From Rhizobium sp. SL42 (GTDB lineage Bacteria > Pseudomonadota > Alphaproteobacteria > Rhizobiales > Rhizobiaceae): a DNA stretch of 64,000 nucleotides. Positions 56,415-64,000 of the stretch are shown here, one piece after another. How positions within the stretch are numbered: position 1 is the first letter of the stretch; each line of letters begins with the position of its first letter. The notes under the pieces are model-generated. The model ran no database searches. It had not been told where the DNA came from and saw nothing but the letters and a program-made list of their open reading frames with translations. Location of the stretch: positions 372,001 through 436,000 of the forward strand of contig NZ_CP063398.1 in the NCBI RefSeq assembly GCF_021729845.1, given 5' to 3'. A program made the translations under genes and the position numbers.

Positions 56415-57071
56415 ATGGCCAAGAAAGAACCCGGGACGAAAAGTCCCCGCAAGCCCCTCCTCGCTCAAGACCCGCACGCCGTCCGCGAGCCACGCGCCAA
56501 TAATCTGGAAATGGCGATCGGCCACGAGGTTCGCACCTATCGCAAGAAGCTCGGCATCACAGTGGCCGATATGGCGGTCGCCACCGGCATGTCTGTCGGC
56601 ATGCTGTCGAAGATCGAGAATGGCAATATCTCGCCGTCACTTACCACGCTACAGGCGCTTTCCAAGGCTCTGGGCGTGCCGATCACCGCCTTCTTTCGCG
56701 GCTTCGAGGAGCCCAGAAGCGCAAGCTTCGTCAAAGCTGGCGAAGGCGTGAACCTGGAACGGCGCGGCACACGCGCCGGGCACCACTACAGCCTGCTTGG
56801 GCATATAGAAAACAACAGTTCCGGTGTGACGGTCGAACCCTATCTGATCACCCTTAACGCCGAATCCGACGTCTTTCCGACCTTCCAGCACACGGGCATG
56901 GAATTCCTCTACATGCTCGAGGGCGAGGTGATCTATCGCCATGGCGACAGTCTCTACCGCATGGAGCCCGGCGACAGCCTGTTCTTCGACGCGGATGCGC
57001 CACACGGACCAGAGGAACTGGTAAAGCTGCCCGCACGGTACCTGTCGATCATCGCCTATCCACACCAATGA
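56415..57071 (+). CDS. XRE-family regulator with C-terminal cupin domain
   Basis: 218 residues. HTH_3 domain at about 35-92 (AIGHEVRTYRKKLGITVADMAVATGMSVGMLSKIENGNISPSLTTLQALSKALGVPI), cupin_2 domain at about 140-212 (FQHTGMEFLYMLEGEVIYRHGDSLYRMEPGDSLFFDADAPHGPEEL). Regulators of this form sense small amino or amine compounds. It is upstream of, and in the same direction as, glxBCD-glnT with a gap of about 93 bp, so it is the likely controller of that operon. No operator could be assigned. Confidence 0.92.
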   Translation: MAKKEPGTKSPRKPLLAQDPHAVREPRANNLEMAIGHEVRTYRKKLGITVADMAVATGMSVGMLSKIENGNISPSLTTLQALSKALGVPITAFFRGFEEPRSASFVKAGEGVNLERRGTRAGHHYSLLGHIENNSSGVTVEPYLITLNAESDVFPTFQHTGMEFLYMLEGEVIYRHGDSLYRMEPGDSLFFDADAPHGPEELVKLPARYLSIIAYPHQ

Positions 57072-57164
57072 TACTTGCCTAACAGGAAGATATTATTCCC
57101 ACGGATTGATATCGAGAGTGACCGCTGCTAGGTCTGTCTTCAATGGAAACTGGAGAAGACAGCC

Positions 57165-58070
57165 ATGTGCGGAATCGTTGGTTTGTTCCTCAAAGACAAG
57201 GCGCTCGAACCGCAGCTCGGGACGCTGCTGTCCGACATGCTGATTGTCATGACCGACAGGGGGCCGGATTCAGCAGGCATCGCCATTTATGGCAGCGCAT
57301 CTGCGGGCAAAGCCAAGGTCACGATCCAGTCGGCAGAGCCGGAAGCCGATTTTGCAGGACTTGAAGAGGATCTCGATAAGGCTGGCATCGCAGCTTCAGT
57401 CACCGTCAAGAGCACCCACGCCGTGGTCGAGATCGACGCTTCGAGCCTTGCCGACATACGCGCTGCCCTCGCCGACATCCGTCCCAATGTCCGCCTCATG
57501 GGCTCTGGCGAAAGTGTCGAAATCTACAAGGAAACCGGCCTCCCGAAAGATGTCGTCGCGCGTTTCGCCCTGCGTTCGATGACTGGCTCGCATGGCATCG
57601 GCCATACGCGCATGGCGACAGAAAGTGCGGTGACCACGCTTGGCGCCCATCCGTTCTCGACCGGCGCCGATCAGTGCCTGGTGCACAATGGCTCGCTGTC
57701 GAACCACAACAATCTGCGCCGCGAACTGATCCGCGACGGCATGACGTTCGAAACGCAAAACGATTCCGAAGTGGCCGCTGCCTACCTGACAGCCGAAATG
57801 GCCAAGGGCAAGGATCTGGGGCAGGCACTGACCAGCGCCCTCGACGATCTCGACGGCTTCTTCACCTTCGTCGTCGGCACGAAGTCAGGTTTCGGCGTGG
57901 TGCGCGATCCGATCGCCTGCAAGCCTGCCGTCATGGCCGAGACCGACCAATATGTGGCTTTCGGCTCGGAATACCGCGCGCTGGTCAATCTGCCGGGTAT
58001 CGAGACTGCCCGCGTCTGGGAGCCGGAGCCCGCCACCGTCTATTTCTGGGATCACGAAAAGGCTGCCTGA
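57165..58070 (+). CDS. glxB: GlxB, class II glutamine amidotransferase-like subunit (MgsA-like)
   Basis: 301 residues. The N-terminal Cys nucleophile follows Met (MCGIVGLF), which must be exposed after Met removal. Further Ntn amidotransferase motifs are MTDRGPDSAGIAIYG, GIGHTRMATESAVTTLGAHPF, VHNGSLSNHNNLRREL and QNDSEVAAAYL. Together with glxC and glxD it parallels subunit A of N-methylglutamate synthase and the amidotransferase part of glutamate synthase. An ATG at 57165 after GGAGAAGACAGCC is used. The glxC gene starts 33 bp after its stop. It may release ammonia from glutamine for the GlxD flavoprotein. Confidence 0.9.
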   Translation: MCGIVGLFLKDKALEPQLGTLLSDMLIVMTDRGPDSAGIAIYGSASAGKAKVTIQSAEPEADFAGLEEDLDKAGIAASVTVKSTHAVVEIDASSLADIRAALADIRPNVRLMGSGESVEIYKETGLPKDVVARFALRSMTGSHGIGHTRMATESAVTTLGAHPFSTGADQCLVHNGSLSNHNNLRRELIRDGMTFETQNDSEVAAAYLTAEMAKGKDLGQALTSALDDLDGFFTFVVGTKSGFGVVRDPIACKPAVMAETDQYVAFGSEYRALVNLPGIETARVWEPEPATVYFWDHEKAA

Positions 58071-58102
58071 TATCTGCCCTTCACGACAAGAAAGTTCCGC
58101 TC

Positions 58103-58789
58103 ATGCCCGTCTTTGACCTCTCCCAAACGCCGCTTCGCGAACTCAACAGCGCCCTGCACAAACTCGGCCAGGGCGCGAACGACACAGCATTCGAGGTCAT
58201 CAATCCGCGTGGCAGCCATTCTGTCGCCGTCGGCATCGATAGCCCCGTGACCGTCGAGGTGAGGGGCTCGGTGGGGTATTACTGCGCCGGCATGAACGAT
58301 GGCGGCACGGTCACCGTTTACGGATCCGCCGGCCCCGGAGTGGCCGAGAACATGATGTCCGGCACGGTGGTCATCGAAGGTGATGCCTCACAATATGCCG
58401 GCGCGACCGGACGCGGCGGCCTGCTTGTGATCAAGGGCAATGCCGCCTCGCGCTGCGGCATCTCGATGAAGGGTATCGATATCGTTGTCCATGGCTCGAT
58501 AGGCCATATGTCGGCCTTTATGGGACAATCCGGCCACCTGGTCGTCTGTGGCGATGCCGGCGAGGCGCTTGGCGACAGCCTGTATGAGGCAAAACTCTTC
58601 GTGCGGGGCGAGGTCAAAAGCCTGGGAACCGACTGTATCGAAAAGCAGATGAAGCCCAAACATCTGGCAAAACTTGCCGAGCTTCTGCAGCAAGCCGGCA
58701 TCAACGATGTCAAGCCGGAAGAGTTCAAGCGTTATGGCTCGGCCCGCAAGCTGTACAATTTCAACATCGACAACGCTGACGCGTATTGA
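58103..58789 (+). CDS. glxC: GlxC, glutamate-synthase beta-helix (GXGXG) domain protein (MgsB-like)
   Basis: 228 residues built on the right-handed beta-helix repeat of glutamate synthase alpha subunits: VEVRGSVGYYCAGMNDGGTVTVYGSAGPGVAENMMSG, GDASQYAGATGRGGLLVIKGNAASRCGISMKG and HGSIGHMSAFMGQSGHLVVCGDAG. It starts MPVFDLSQTPLREL at 58103; the longer open frame upstream lies in glxB. Thought to be a structural bridge between the amidotransferase and flavin subunits. The glxD start follows 14 bp after its stop. Confidence 0.9.
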   Translation: MPVFDLSQTPLRELNSALHKLGQGANDTAFEVINPRGSHSVAVGIDSPVTVEVRGSVGYYCAGMNDGGTVTVYGSAGPGVAENMMSGTVVIEGDASQYAGATGRGGLLVIKGNAASRCGISMKGIDIVVHGSIGHMSAFMGQSGHLVVCGDAGEALGDSLYEAKLFVRGEVKSLGTDCIEKQMKPKHLAKLAELLQQAGINDVKPEEFKRYGSARKLYNFNIDNADAY

Positions 58790-58803
58790 GGCGAGGACCA
58801 GCC

Positions 58804-60132
58804 ATGAGCTACCACAATCCGTTTACCCCGCCGCGCAAGTCCGCCACTTTCGATGACCACACGCTCGCCGAAATCCGTCGCGCAGCCGCTACCGGAATCT
58901 ATGATATCCGCGGCGGCGGCACCAAGCGAAAGGTTCCGCATTTCGACGACCTGTTGTTCCTCGGCGCCTCTATCTCGCGCTATCCGCTCGAGGGCTACCG
59001 CGAAAAATGCGACACATCGGTGGTCCTCGGCACGCGTTTTGCCAAGAACCCGATTCATCTGAAGACCCCGATCACTATTGCCGGCATGTCGTTTGGCGCG
59101 CTGTCGGGCAATGCCAAGGAAGCGCTTGGCCGGGGTGCAACGCTCGCCGGCACCTCGACCACGACAGGCGACGGCGGCATGACAGATGAAGAGCGTGGCC
59201 ATAGCCAGACGCTGGTCTATCAGTACTTGCCGTCGCGCTACGGCATGAACCCGAAGGATCTTCGCCGCGCCGATGCCATTGAAATTGTAGTCGGCCAAGG
59301 CGCCAAGCCCGGCGGCGGCGGCATGTTGCTCGGCCAAAAGATCTCCGATCGCGTGGCCAACATGCGCAACCTGCCAAAGGGCATAGACCAGCGCTCGGCC
59401 TGCCGTCACCCCGACTGGACCGGCCCGGACGATCTCGAAATCAAGATCAACGAGCTGCGTGAAATCACCGATTGGGAAAAGCCGATCTACATCAAGGTCG
59501 GCGGCTCCCGTCCCTATTATGACACGGCCCTTGCGGTGAAGGCCGGTGCAGACGTCGTCGTGCTCGACGGCATGCAGGGTGGTACGGCCGCCACCCAGGA
59601 CGTGTTCATCGAGAATGTCGGCATGCCGACGCTTGCCTGCATCCGACCCGCCGTGCAGGCGCTGCAGGATCTCGGGATGCACCGCAAGGTGCAGTTGATC
59701 GTCTCCGGTGGCATCCGCTCGGGCGCGGATGTCGCCAAGGCCTTGGCACTGGGGGCCGATGCGGTCGCCATAGGCACTGCGGCGCTGGTTGCGATCGGCG
59801 ACAATGATCCGAAGTGGGAAGACGATTACCAGAGGCTGGGTACCACCGCCGGCGCCTATGACGACTGGCATGAAGGCAAGGATCCGGCCGGCATCACGAC
59901 GCAGGACCCGGAACTCGCCGCCCGACTCGATCCGGTAACGGCCGGCCATCGCCTTGCAAACTATCTGAAGGTCATGACGCTGGAGGCCCAGACGATCGCA
60001 CGGGCTTGCGGCAAGAACAGACTGCACAATCTCGAGCCGGAGGATCTCTGCGCGCTGACGATGGAGGCCGCCGCAATGGCGCAAATCCCACTTGCCGGCA
60101 CCAGCTGGTATCCCGGCAAGGGAGGTTTCTAA
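58804..60132 (+). CDS. glxD: GlxD, FMN-dependent glutamate-synthase-like subunit (MgsC-like)
   Basis: 442 residues equal to the FMN synthase domain of glutamate synthase. Seen: PITIAGMSFGALSGNAKEALGRGA, STTTGDGGMT, the loop QGAKPGGGGMLLGQKIS, IKVGGSRPYYDTALAVKAGADVVVLDGMQGGTAA, and VSGGIRSGADVAKALALGADAVAIGTAAL (FMN phosphate site). The start MSYHNPFTPP at 58804 has GAGGCGAGGA upstream. A strong terminator follows 7 bp after the stop, between this gene and glnT. Reaction: amino transfer producing glutamate or N-methylglutamate. The methylamine link is by family, not shown here. Confidence 0.92.
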   Translation: MSYHNPFTPPRKSATFDDHTLAEIRRAAATGIYDIRGGGTKRKVPHFDDLLFLGASISRYPLEGYREKCDTSVVLGTRFAKNPIHLKTPITIAGMSFGALSGNAKEALGRGATLAGTSTTTGDGGMTDEERGHSQTLVYQYLPSRYGMNPKDLRRADAIEIVVGQGAKPGGGGMLLGQKISDRVANMRNLPKGIDQRSACRHPDWTGPDDLEIKINELREITDWEKPIYIKVGGSRPYYDTALAVKAGADVVVLDGMQGGTAATQDVFIENVGMPTLACIRPAVQALQDLGMHRKVQLIVSGGIRSGADVAKALALGADAVAIGTAALVAIGDNDPKWEDDYQRLGTTAGAYDDWHEGKDPAGITTQDPELAARLDPVTAGHRLANYLKVMTLEAQTIARACGKNRLHNLEPEDLCALTMEAAAMAQIPLAGTSWYPGKGGF

Positions 60133-60138
60133 AACCGG

Positions 60139-60176
60139 AATGGCCGTATCCTTCTCCCAGGGATACGGCCATTTTT
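60139..60176 (+). terminator. Intrinsic terminator between glxD and glnT
   Basis: AATGGCCGTATCC (60139-60151) pairs perfectly with GGATACGGCCATT (60161-60173), 9-nt loop, followed by a T run to 60176. A 13-bp stem plus T tract is a classical rho-independent terminator. Confidence 0.88.
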
Positions 60177-60217
60177 CATTCAACATGTGTCTCAATCCAT
60201 AAAAACAGGGGAACGAC

Positions 60218-61525
60218 GTGACACAGGACCTGTCGAAATTCGCCGCCGAGCGCGGCATCAAATATTTCATGATCAGTTACACCGATTTATTCGGTGCCCA
60301 ACGCGCCAAGCTCGTACCGACGCAAGCGATCGATGACATGCAGAAGGACGGTGCGGGTTTTGCCGGTTTCGCCACCTGGCTGGACCTGACGCCTGCCCAT
60401 CCGGATCTCTTTGCGGTGCCCGACCCCTCCTCGGTCATCCAGCTGCCATGGAAGAAGGATGTTGCCTGGGTCGCAGCCGACTGCGTCATGGATGACCAGC
60501 CGGTTGAACAGGCACCCCGCGTCGTGCTGAAGCGGCTGGTGGCGGAAGCGGCCGACATGGGCCTGCGGATAAAGACCGGCGTCGAGCCGGAATTCTTCCT
60601 GATCTCTGCCGATGGAGAAAAAATCTCGGACGAATTCGATACCGCGGAAAAGCCCTGCTATGACCAGCAGGCGTTGATGCGTCGCTATGATGTGATCGCG
60701 GAAATCTGCGACTACATGCTCGAGCTCGGCTGGAACCCCTATCAGAACGACCATGAGGACGCGAACGGACAGTTCGAGATGAACTGGGAATATGACGACG
60801 CCCTAAGGACGGCCGACAAGCACTCCTTCTTCAAGTTCATGGTCAAGTCCGTCGCCGAGAAGCATGGGCTGCGCGCTACCTTCATGCCGAAGCCCTTCAA
60901 GGGCCTGACCGGCAACGGCTGCCATGCCCATATCTCGGTCTGGGACAATGACGGCGCGCATAATGCCTTTGCCGATAAGGCCATGCCGTTTGGCCTGTCC
61001 GCCAAGGGGAGGACTTTTCTCGGCGGGATCATGCAGCACGCATCGGCACTCGCCGCCATCACCAATCCGACCGTCAACTCCTACAAGCGCATCAACGCGC
61101 CCCGCACCGTCTCCGGCGCGACCTGGGCGCCCAATACCGTGACCTGGACCGGCAACAACCGCACCCACATGGTGCGTGTGCCGGGACCTGGCCGTTTCGA
61201 ACTCCGCCTGCCCGACGGTGCGGTCAATCCATACCTGTTGCAGGCAATCATCATCGCGGCGGGCCTGAACGGCCTCAAAACCGATGCCGATCCGGGTCCG
61301 CATCACGACATCGACATGTACCGCGATGGTCATTTGGTCCAGGACGCGCCGAAACTGCCGCTTAACCTGCTCGACGCGTTGCGCGCCTACGAGGCGGACA
61401 AAGAACTTCAAGCCGCTCTCGGCATGGAATTTTCGCGTGCCTATCTCAAGCTCAAGCATGAAGAGTGGAGCAGTTATTGCGCGCAGTTCACCACATGGGA
61501 GCGCCAGTCCACGCTGGATATCTGA
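60218..61525 (+). CDS. glnT: GlnT, glutamine synthetase type III of rhizobia (or gamma-glutamylmethylamide synthetase)
   Basis: 435-residue ATP-dependent ligase of the glutamine synthetase superfamily. Active-site motifs: GVEPEFFLI, NDHEDANGQFEMNWEYDDAL, NGCHAHISVWD, the Asp/Glu ATP region RVPGPGRFELRLPDGAVNPYLL, and the start GIKYFMISYTDLFGAQRAKLVP, typical of GlnT. GTG start at 60218 with GGGGAA upstream. Known rhizobial order glxBCD-glnT is kept, but a terminator separates it from glxD, so it may have its own promoter or depend on read-through. The related GmaS of methylamine users makes gamma-glutamylmethylamide; sequence alone does not exclude that. Confidence 0.9.
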   Translation: MTQDLSKFAAERGIKYFMISYTDLFGAQRAKLVPTQAIDDMQKDGAGFAGFATWLDLTPAHPDLFAVPDPSSVIQLPWKKDVAWVAADCVMDDQPVEQAPRVVLKRLVAEAADMGLRIKTGVEPEFFLISADGEKISDEFDTAEKPCYDQQALMRRYDVIAEICDYMLELGWNPYQNDHEDANGQFEMNWEYDDALRTADKHSFFKFMVKSVAEKHGLRATFMPKPFKGLTGNGCHAHISVWDNDGAHNAFADKAMPFGLSAKGRTFLGGIMQHASALAAITNPTVNSYKRINAPRTVSGATWAPNTVTWTGNNRTHMVRVPGPGRFELRLPDGAVNPYLLQAIIIAAGLNGLKTDADPGPHHDIDMYRDGHLVQDAPKLPLNLLDALRAYEADKELQAALGMEFSRAYLKLKHEEWSSYCAQFTTWERQSTLDI

Positions 61526-61772
61526 TCAATCCCGGCGTGGCGCACCCACGCGCAAGGGGGCCGGGATGACGTCCCGCTCGGCCTCATCTCCACCCACAGG
61601 TTCTGACGCGCGCCATGCACACCGAATTCGCCGGCCAGCTTCGCTACTGGCCAGCGACACCGGGACCAAGCGCCGGGCATTGCACACTGGAAACAGACCT
61701 GCCCGGCGCTAGCTCATTCCTCGGTCCGCCCGGGTTCTATGGCTTCGGCCCGGACGCTCGTTAGCAATGCGA
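61526..61772. other. Intergenic region between convergent glnT and dipeptidase genes
   Basis: About 247 bp between two 3' ends. The GC-rich stretch at about 61555-61585 can fold loosely, but no clear terminator with T run was seen on either strand and no gene is supported. Confidence 0.4.
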
Positions 61773-62831
61773 TCATGAGCCCCAGGTGCGCTCCAGAAGC
61801 GAAAGCCAGTTGCCGTGCGCGATCTTGGCGAGTGACGCGTCGTCATAACCGGCCGAACGCAGGGCGCCGAGCAAACGGGGCAAACCGCTAGCATCGCCGA
61901 TCCTGTTCGAAATGAGTGTCCCATCAAAATCCGATCCCAGGCCGACGTGATCGATGCCGACACGCTCGACCAGATAGTCGACGTGGCGCACCATCACGGA
62001 GATATCCATCTCCGCATCGGCCTTGCCTTCCGGATGGAGGAACTTGACGCCGAAATTCAGGCCGATAAGGCCGCCGGTGTCGCGGATCGCGTCAAGCTGC
62101 CGGTCCGTCGCATTGCGGCTGTGCGGGCAAATGGCGAAAGCATTCGAATGGGAGGCGACCAACGGCGCATCCGAGATTTCGGCAACATCCCAGAAACCGG
62201 CATCGTTCATGTGTGACAGGTCGATCATGATTCTCAACCGATTGCACAACCGGATCAGATCGCGCCCGGCATCAGATAGGCCCGGTCCGATGTCGGGTTG
62301 ATGGCCGAAACGAAACGGCACGCCATGGGCAAAGATATTCGGACGGCTCCATACCGGGCCGAGTGTCCGCAGACCGGCCGCGTGCAACACATGGATAAGG
62401 TCAAGATCCGCTCCGGCGGCCTCGATGCCTTCAATGTGGAATACCGCGGCGAAGCTTTCCTTTTCCATCGCCGCACGAATCTCGGCAACCGAGGTGCAGA
62501 TGCTGAAGGCCCCGTCCGACTGACCGGCGATCCGGCTGAGCAGAGCCGCTTGAGCGATCGTCTGTTCAAGCGCGGAAAGACGTTCGACACGCGGCAGGTC
62601 ACCGTTTTCATCAAGGCCCCATGCTGGCGACGGAACATAGACAGCGCAAAGGCCGCCGGCGAGACCGCCTTCGCGCGCTTTGGGCATATCCACCTGCATG
62701 CGGGAACTTCCCGTCAGCACGCGCGCCTCGGCGCCTTCGCGTCCCTCATGCATCAGGCGTGACAGGATGTCATTGTGGCCATCGAATACCGGCACTTTGA
62801 CCGGCCCATCCACCCTGCTTACTATCGCCAT
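61773..62831 (-). CDS. Membrane-dipeptidase-family (M19) zinc peptidase
   Basis: About 352 residues of the renal-dipeptidase family, cleaving dipeptides, often with a D-residue or dehydro/N-blocked C-terminus. Zinc ligands are visible in VFDGHNDILSRL (His-x-Asp), FHIEGIEA (Glu bridge), IDLSHMND (first His) and ASHSNA (second His), followed by HSRNATD and VGLGSDFDG near the C-terminus. The start at 62831 (MAIVSRVDG) follows GGAGG with 5-nt spacing; the frame is open to 62846. No signal peptide is seen, so it is likely cytosolic. It stands alone, convergent with glnT. A link to amino compound metabolism is plausible. Confidence 0.93.
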   Translation of the reverse strand: MAIVSRVDGPVKVPVFDGHNDILSRLMHEGREGAEARVLTGSSRMQVDMPKAREGGLAGGLCAVYVPSPAWGLDENGDLPRVERLSALEQTIAQAALLSRIAGQSDGAFSICTSVAEIRAAMEKESFAAVFHIEGIEAAGADLDLIHVLHAAGLRTLGPVWSRPNIFAHGVPFRFGHQPDIGPGLSDAGRDLIRLCNRLRIMIDLSHMNDAGFWDVAEISDAPLVASHSNAFAICPHSRNATDRQLDAIRDTGGLIGLNFGVKFLHPEGKADAEMDISVMVRHVDYLVERVGIDHVGLGSDFDGTLISNRIGDASGLPRLLGALRSAGYDDASLAKIAHGNWLSLLERTWGS

Positions 62832-63205
62832 ATCTGCCTCCGTCACACCGTCATCTCCTGACTCATTTCAAGCCGCCCACAAAACCTGTCCGCCATCTCA
62901 GACCAAGCCGGGGGAACATTTCCTGCATGGGAAAAGCGCTGCGCCACGATAGTCGCAACTGCGCCTCTGTCTTTGGCTTGATGGTCGTGCGCTTCGAGCA
63001 CGCGGTCTACGAATGATCCGCGACGGTTGCAAGTCCTTGCACATCTGCGCGACTAAACGCGCAGCAGGCGCGCGTCCGGCATGGCGCCGTCATGCTTGCA
63101 ATCGTTGTGCTGAATGAATGCAGAGGGGGTTGGAAACGTGTTCTTTGCCGCGCGCCCTGCCAAAAGCGTCGGGCGGCGTGGCACACAGTGCAAAGAACAA
63201 AAGCG
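62832..63205. other. Intergenic region before the dipeptidase gene
   Basis: About 374 bp holding the dipeptidase promoter area and the end of the AraC-type gene. CGCGC-rich inverted arms occur at about 63057-63073. Open frames on the plus strand here have no recognisable content. No terminator with T run was found. Confidence 0.4.
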
Positions 63206-64000
63206 TCAACCCTGCAACCGCCGCAGCAGCGTACCCAACCGGCCCGTGGCCGGGCAATCGTGACGACGACGGTCCTTCGGGCACGGCATGCGGCCTTTGC
63301 CACCGCGGCGTGCATCGCTCGGGCTGTATCCGAAGGCCCTCTTGAAGGCCCGGCTAAATTCGGCGCCGTCCGAAAAACCATGCTTTTCGGCAATTTCAAG
63401 AATAAGACGCTGATCGTCTGGGTCGGTCAGCGATGAATGGGCGCCGAGCAGCCGGCGATGCTGAATATAGTGCATGACCCCGCCGAAGGGCTCGAAGAGA
63501 TTGTACAAACGCGTTCGCGAAATGCCGAGCTCTCGTCGAACCGCCTCGCTCGCCAGGTCCGGATCGAACAGCCGTTTTTGAACAAACTGCCTGGCTTTTT
63601 CCAGAAGCAACGTCGCGATGGGTTCTTCCGCGGCTTCGACATTGTCGGCCGATGGGGACACACAGGCAAGGATCATCGCGTTGGTCGCCGAAGCCAGGTC
63701 CGGCATCTCGGCCTGGGTGAGCAAAGGCAGACGGTTCGCCATTCCGACCAGATAGTCCGAGAACAGTTGCCCCATGCCGGTGCCAAGCTTCGAAAGTTCG
63801 GCGGCACTCAGCGCGACGGCAGCCTCGTGGGAAAAATCACGCGGCACAAACAGCATCAACATGTCGCTTCTGGAGACGTGACCGGAAAAACGGCGGCCGA
63901 GGGAGTGAACCTGAACTTCACCGGGACCGGCAGTAAACGTCCTTCTTGCGCAATCGGTTCTGATCCTGCCCGATTTCAGCACTGTCACCGTCCAGTGATC
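63206..64000 (-). CDS. AraC-family transcriptional regulator (N-terminus cut off by window end)
   Basis: 264 residues are visible. The frame stays open to position 64000 (residues DHWT before the GTG at 63988), so the true start lies beyond the window and the N-terminal AraC-binding-like domain is incomplete. The C-terminal double HTH is clear: DPDLASEAVRRELGISRTRLYNLFEPFGGVMHYIQHRRLLGAHSSL and LILEIAEKHGFSDGAEFSRAFKRAFGYSPSDAR. A 25-residue basic tail follows. It runs in the same direction as the dipeptidase but is 374 bp away, so co-transcription is not assured. Target unknown. Confidence 0.9.
   Translation of the reverse strand, partial: DHWTVTVLKSGRIRTDCARRTFTAGPGEVQVHSLGRRFSGHVSRSDMLMLFVPRDFSHEAAVALSAAELSKLGTGMGQLFSDYLVGMANRLPLLTQAEMPDLASATNAMILACVSPSADNVEAAEEPIATLLLEKARQFVQKRLFDPDLASEAVRRELGISRTRLYNLFEPFGGVMHYIQHRRLLGAHSSLTDPDDQRLILEIAEKHGFSDGAEFSRAFKRAFGYSPSDARRGGKGRMPCPKDRRRHDCPATGRLGTLLRRLQG

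Noticed and set aside
57674..58102. Upstream extension of the glxC frame into glxB
   Set aside because: It overlaps the certain glxB coding frame, and its translation is Arg-rich noise; MPVFDLSQ at 58103 fits the family start.

Overview
The window reads as chromosome or megaplasmid of an alphaproteobacterium, most likely a Rhizobiaceae member. Four things point there: a glxB-glxC-glxD-glnT block of rhizobial type, a 1,5-anhydro-D-fructose reductase very close to the Ensifer enzyme as I recall it, a DUF1127 gene next to CCTCCTCCC-loop small RNAs, and GC-rich, tightly coupled operons. No rRNA, tRNA, IS element, phage gene or CRISPR array was seen. The species cannot be fixed from the sequence alone.

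Layout. 0-6.8 kb: a minus-strand operon lacI - afr - CoA-transferase (frameshifted) - enoyl-CoA hydratase - aldehyde dehydrogenase (cut by the window edge). It diverges from a DUF993 gene, with LacI-type palindromes between them. 6.9-7.5 kb: a DUF1127 mini-gene and, downstream on the same strand, four tandem stem-loops with anti-Shine-Dalgarno loops (cuckoo / alpha-r14-like sRNAs). 7.8-11.9 kb: a beta-CASP metallo-hydrolase, then a three-gene polar amino-acid ABC importer. 12.1-21.0 kb: a minus-strand form I aerobic CO dehydrogenase operon in the order coxC-M-S-L-D-E-F-G, with the diagnostic AYRCSFR active-site motif. 21.0-21.7 kb: an intergenic stretch without a convincing gene. 21.8-23.9 kb: a convergent response regulator / histidine kinase pair.

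24.2-39.3 kb: a giant 3149-residue RTX protein with two complete animal-type heme peroxidase domains, followed by its presumed type I secretion ABC protein, a second membrane-anchored RTX protein and the membrane-fusion protein. The architecture recalls the MopA-type Mn(II)-oxidising peroxidases. 39.6-49.1 kb: a complete ferric-siderophore system: FecI-type sigma factor, FecR, TonB-dependent receptor with STN domain, binding protein, two permeases, ATPase and a DUF2218-SIP flavin reductase. 49.4-56.2 kb: an ArsR-type regulator, a GH51 arabinofuranosidase and a CUT1 sugar ABC importer. 56.4-61.5 kb: an XRE-cupin regulator, glxBCD (N-methylglutamate-synthase-like) and glnT. 61.8-64 kb: an M19 dipeptidase and a truncated AraC-type regulator.

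Physiologically this is an accessory-metabolism region: CO as supplementary energy source, unusual sugars, arabinan oligosaccharides, siderophore iron, glutamine/methylamine-type nitrogen, and a secreted heme peroxidase whose heme and metal needs may tie in with the iron module. The least understood elements are the double peroxidase with its membrane-anchored RTX partner, and the DUF993/afr/CoA-transferase module.
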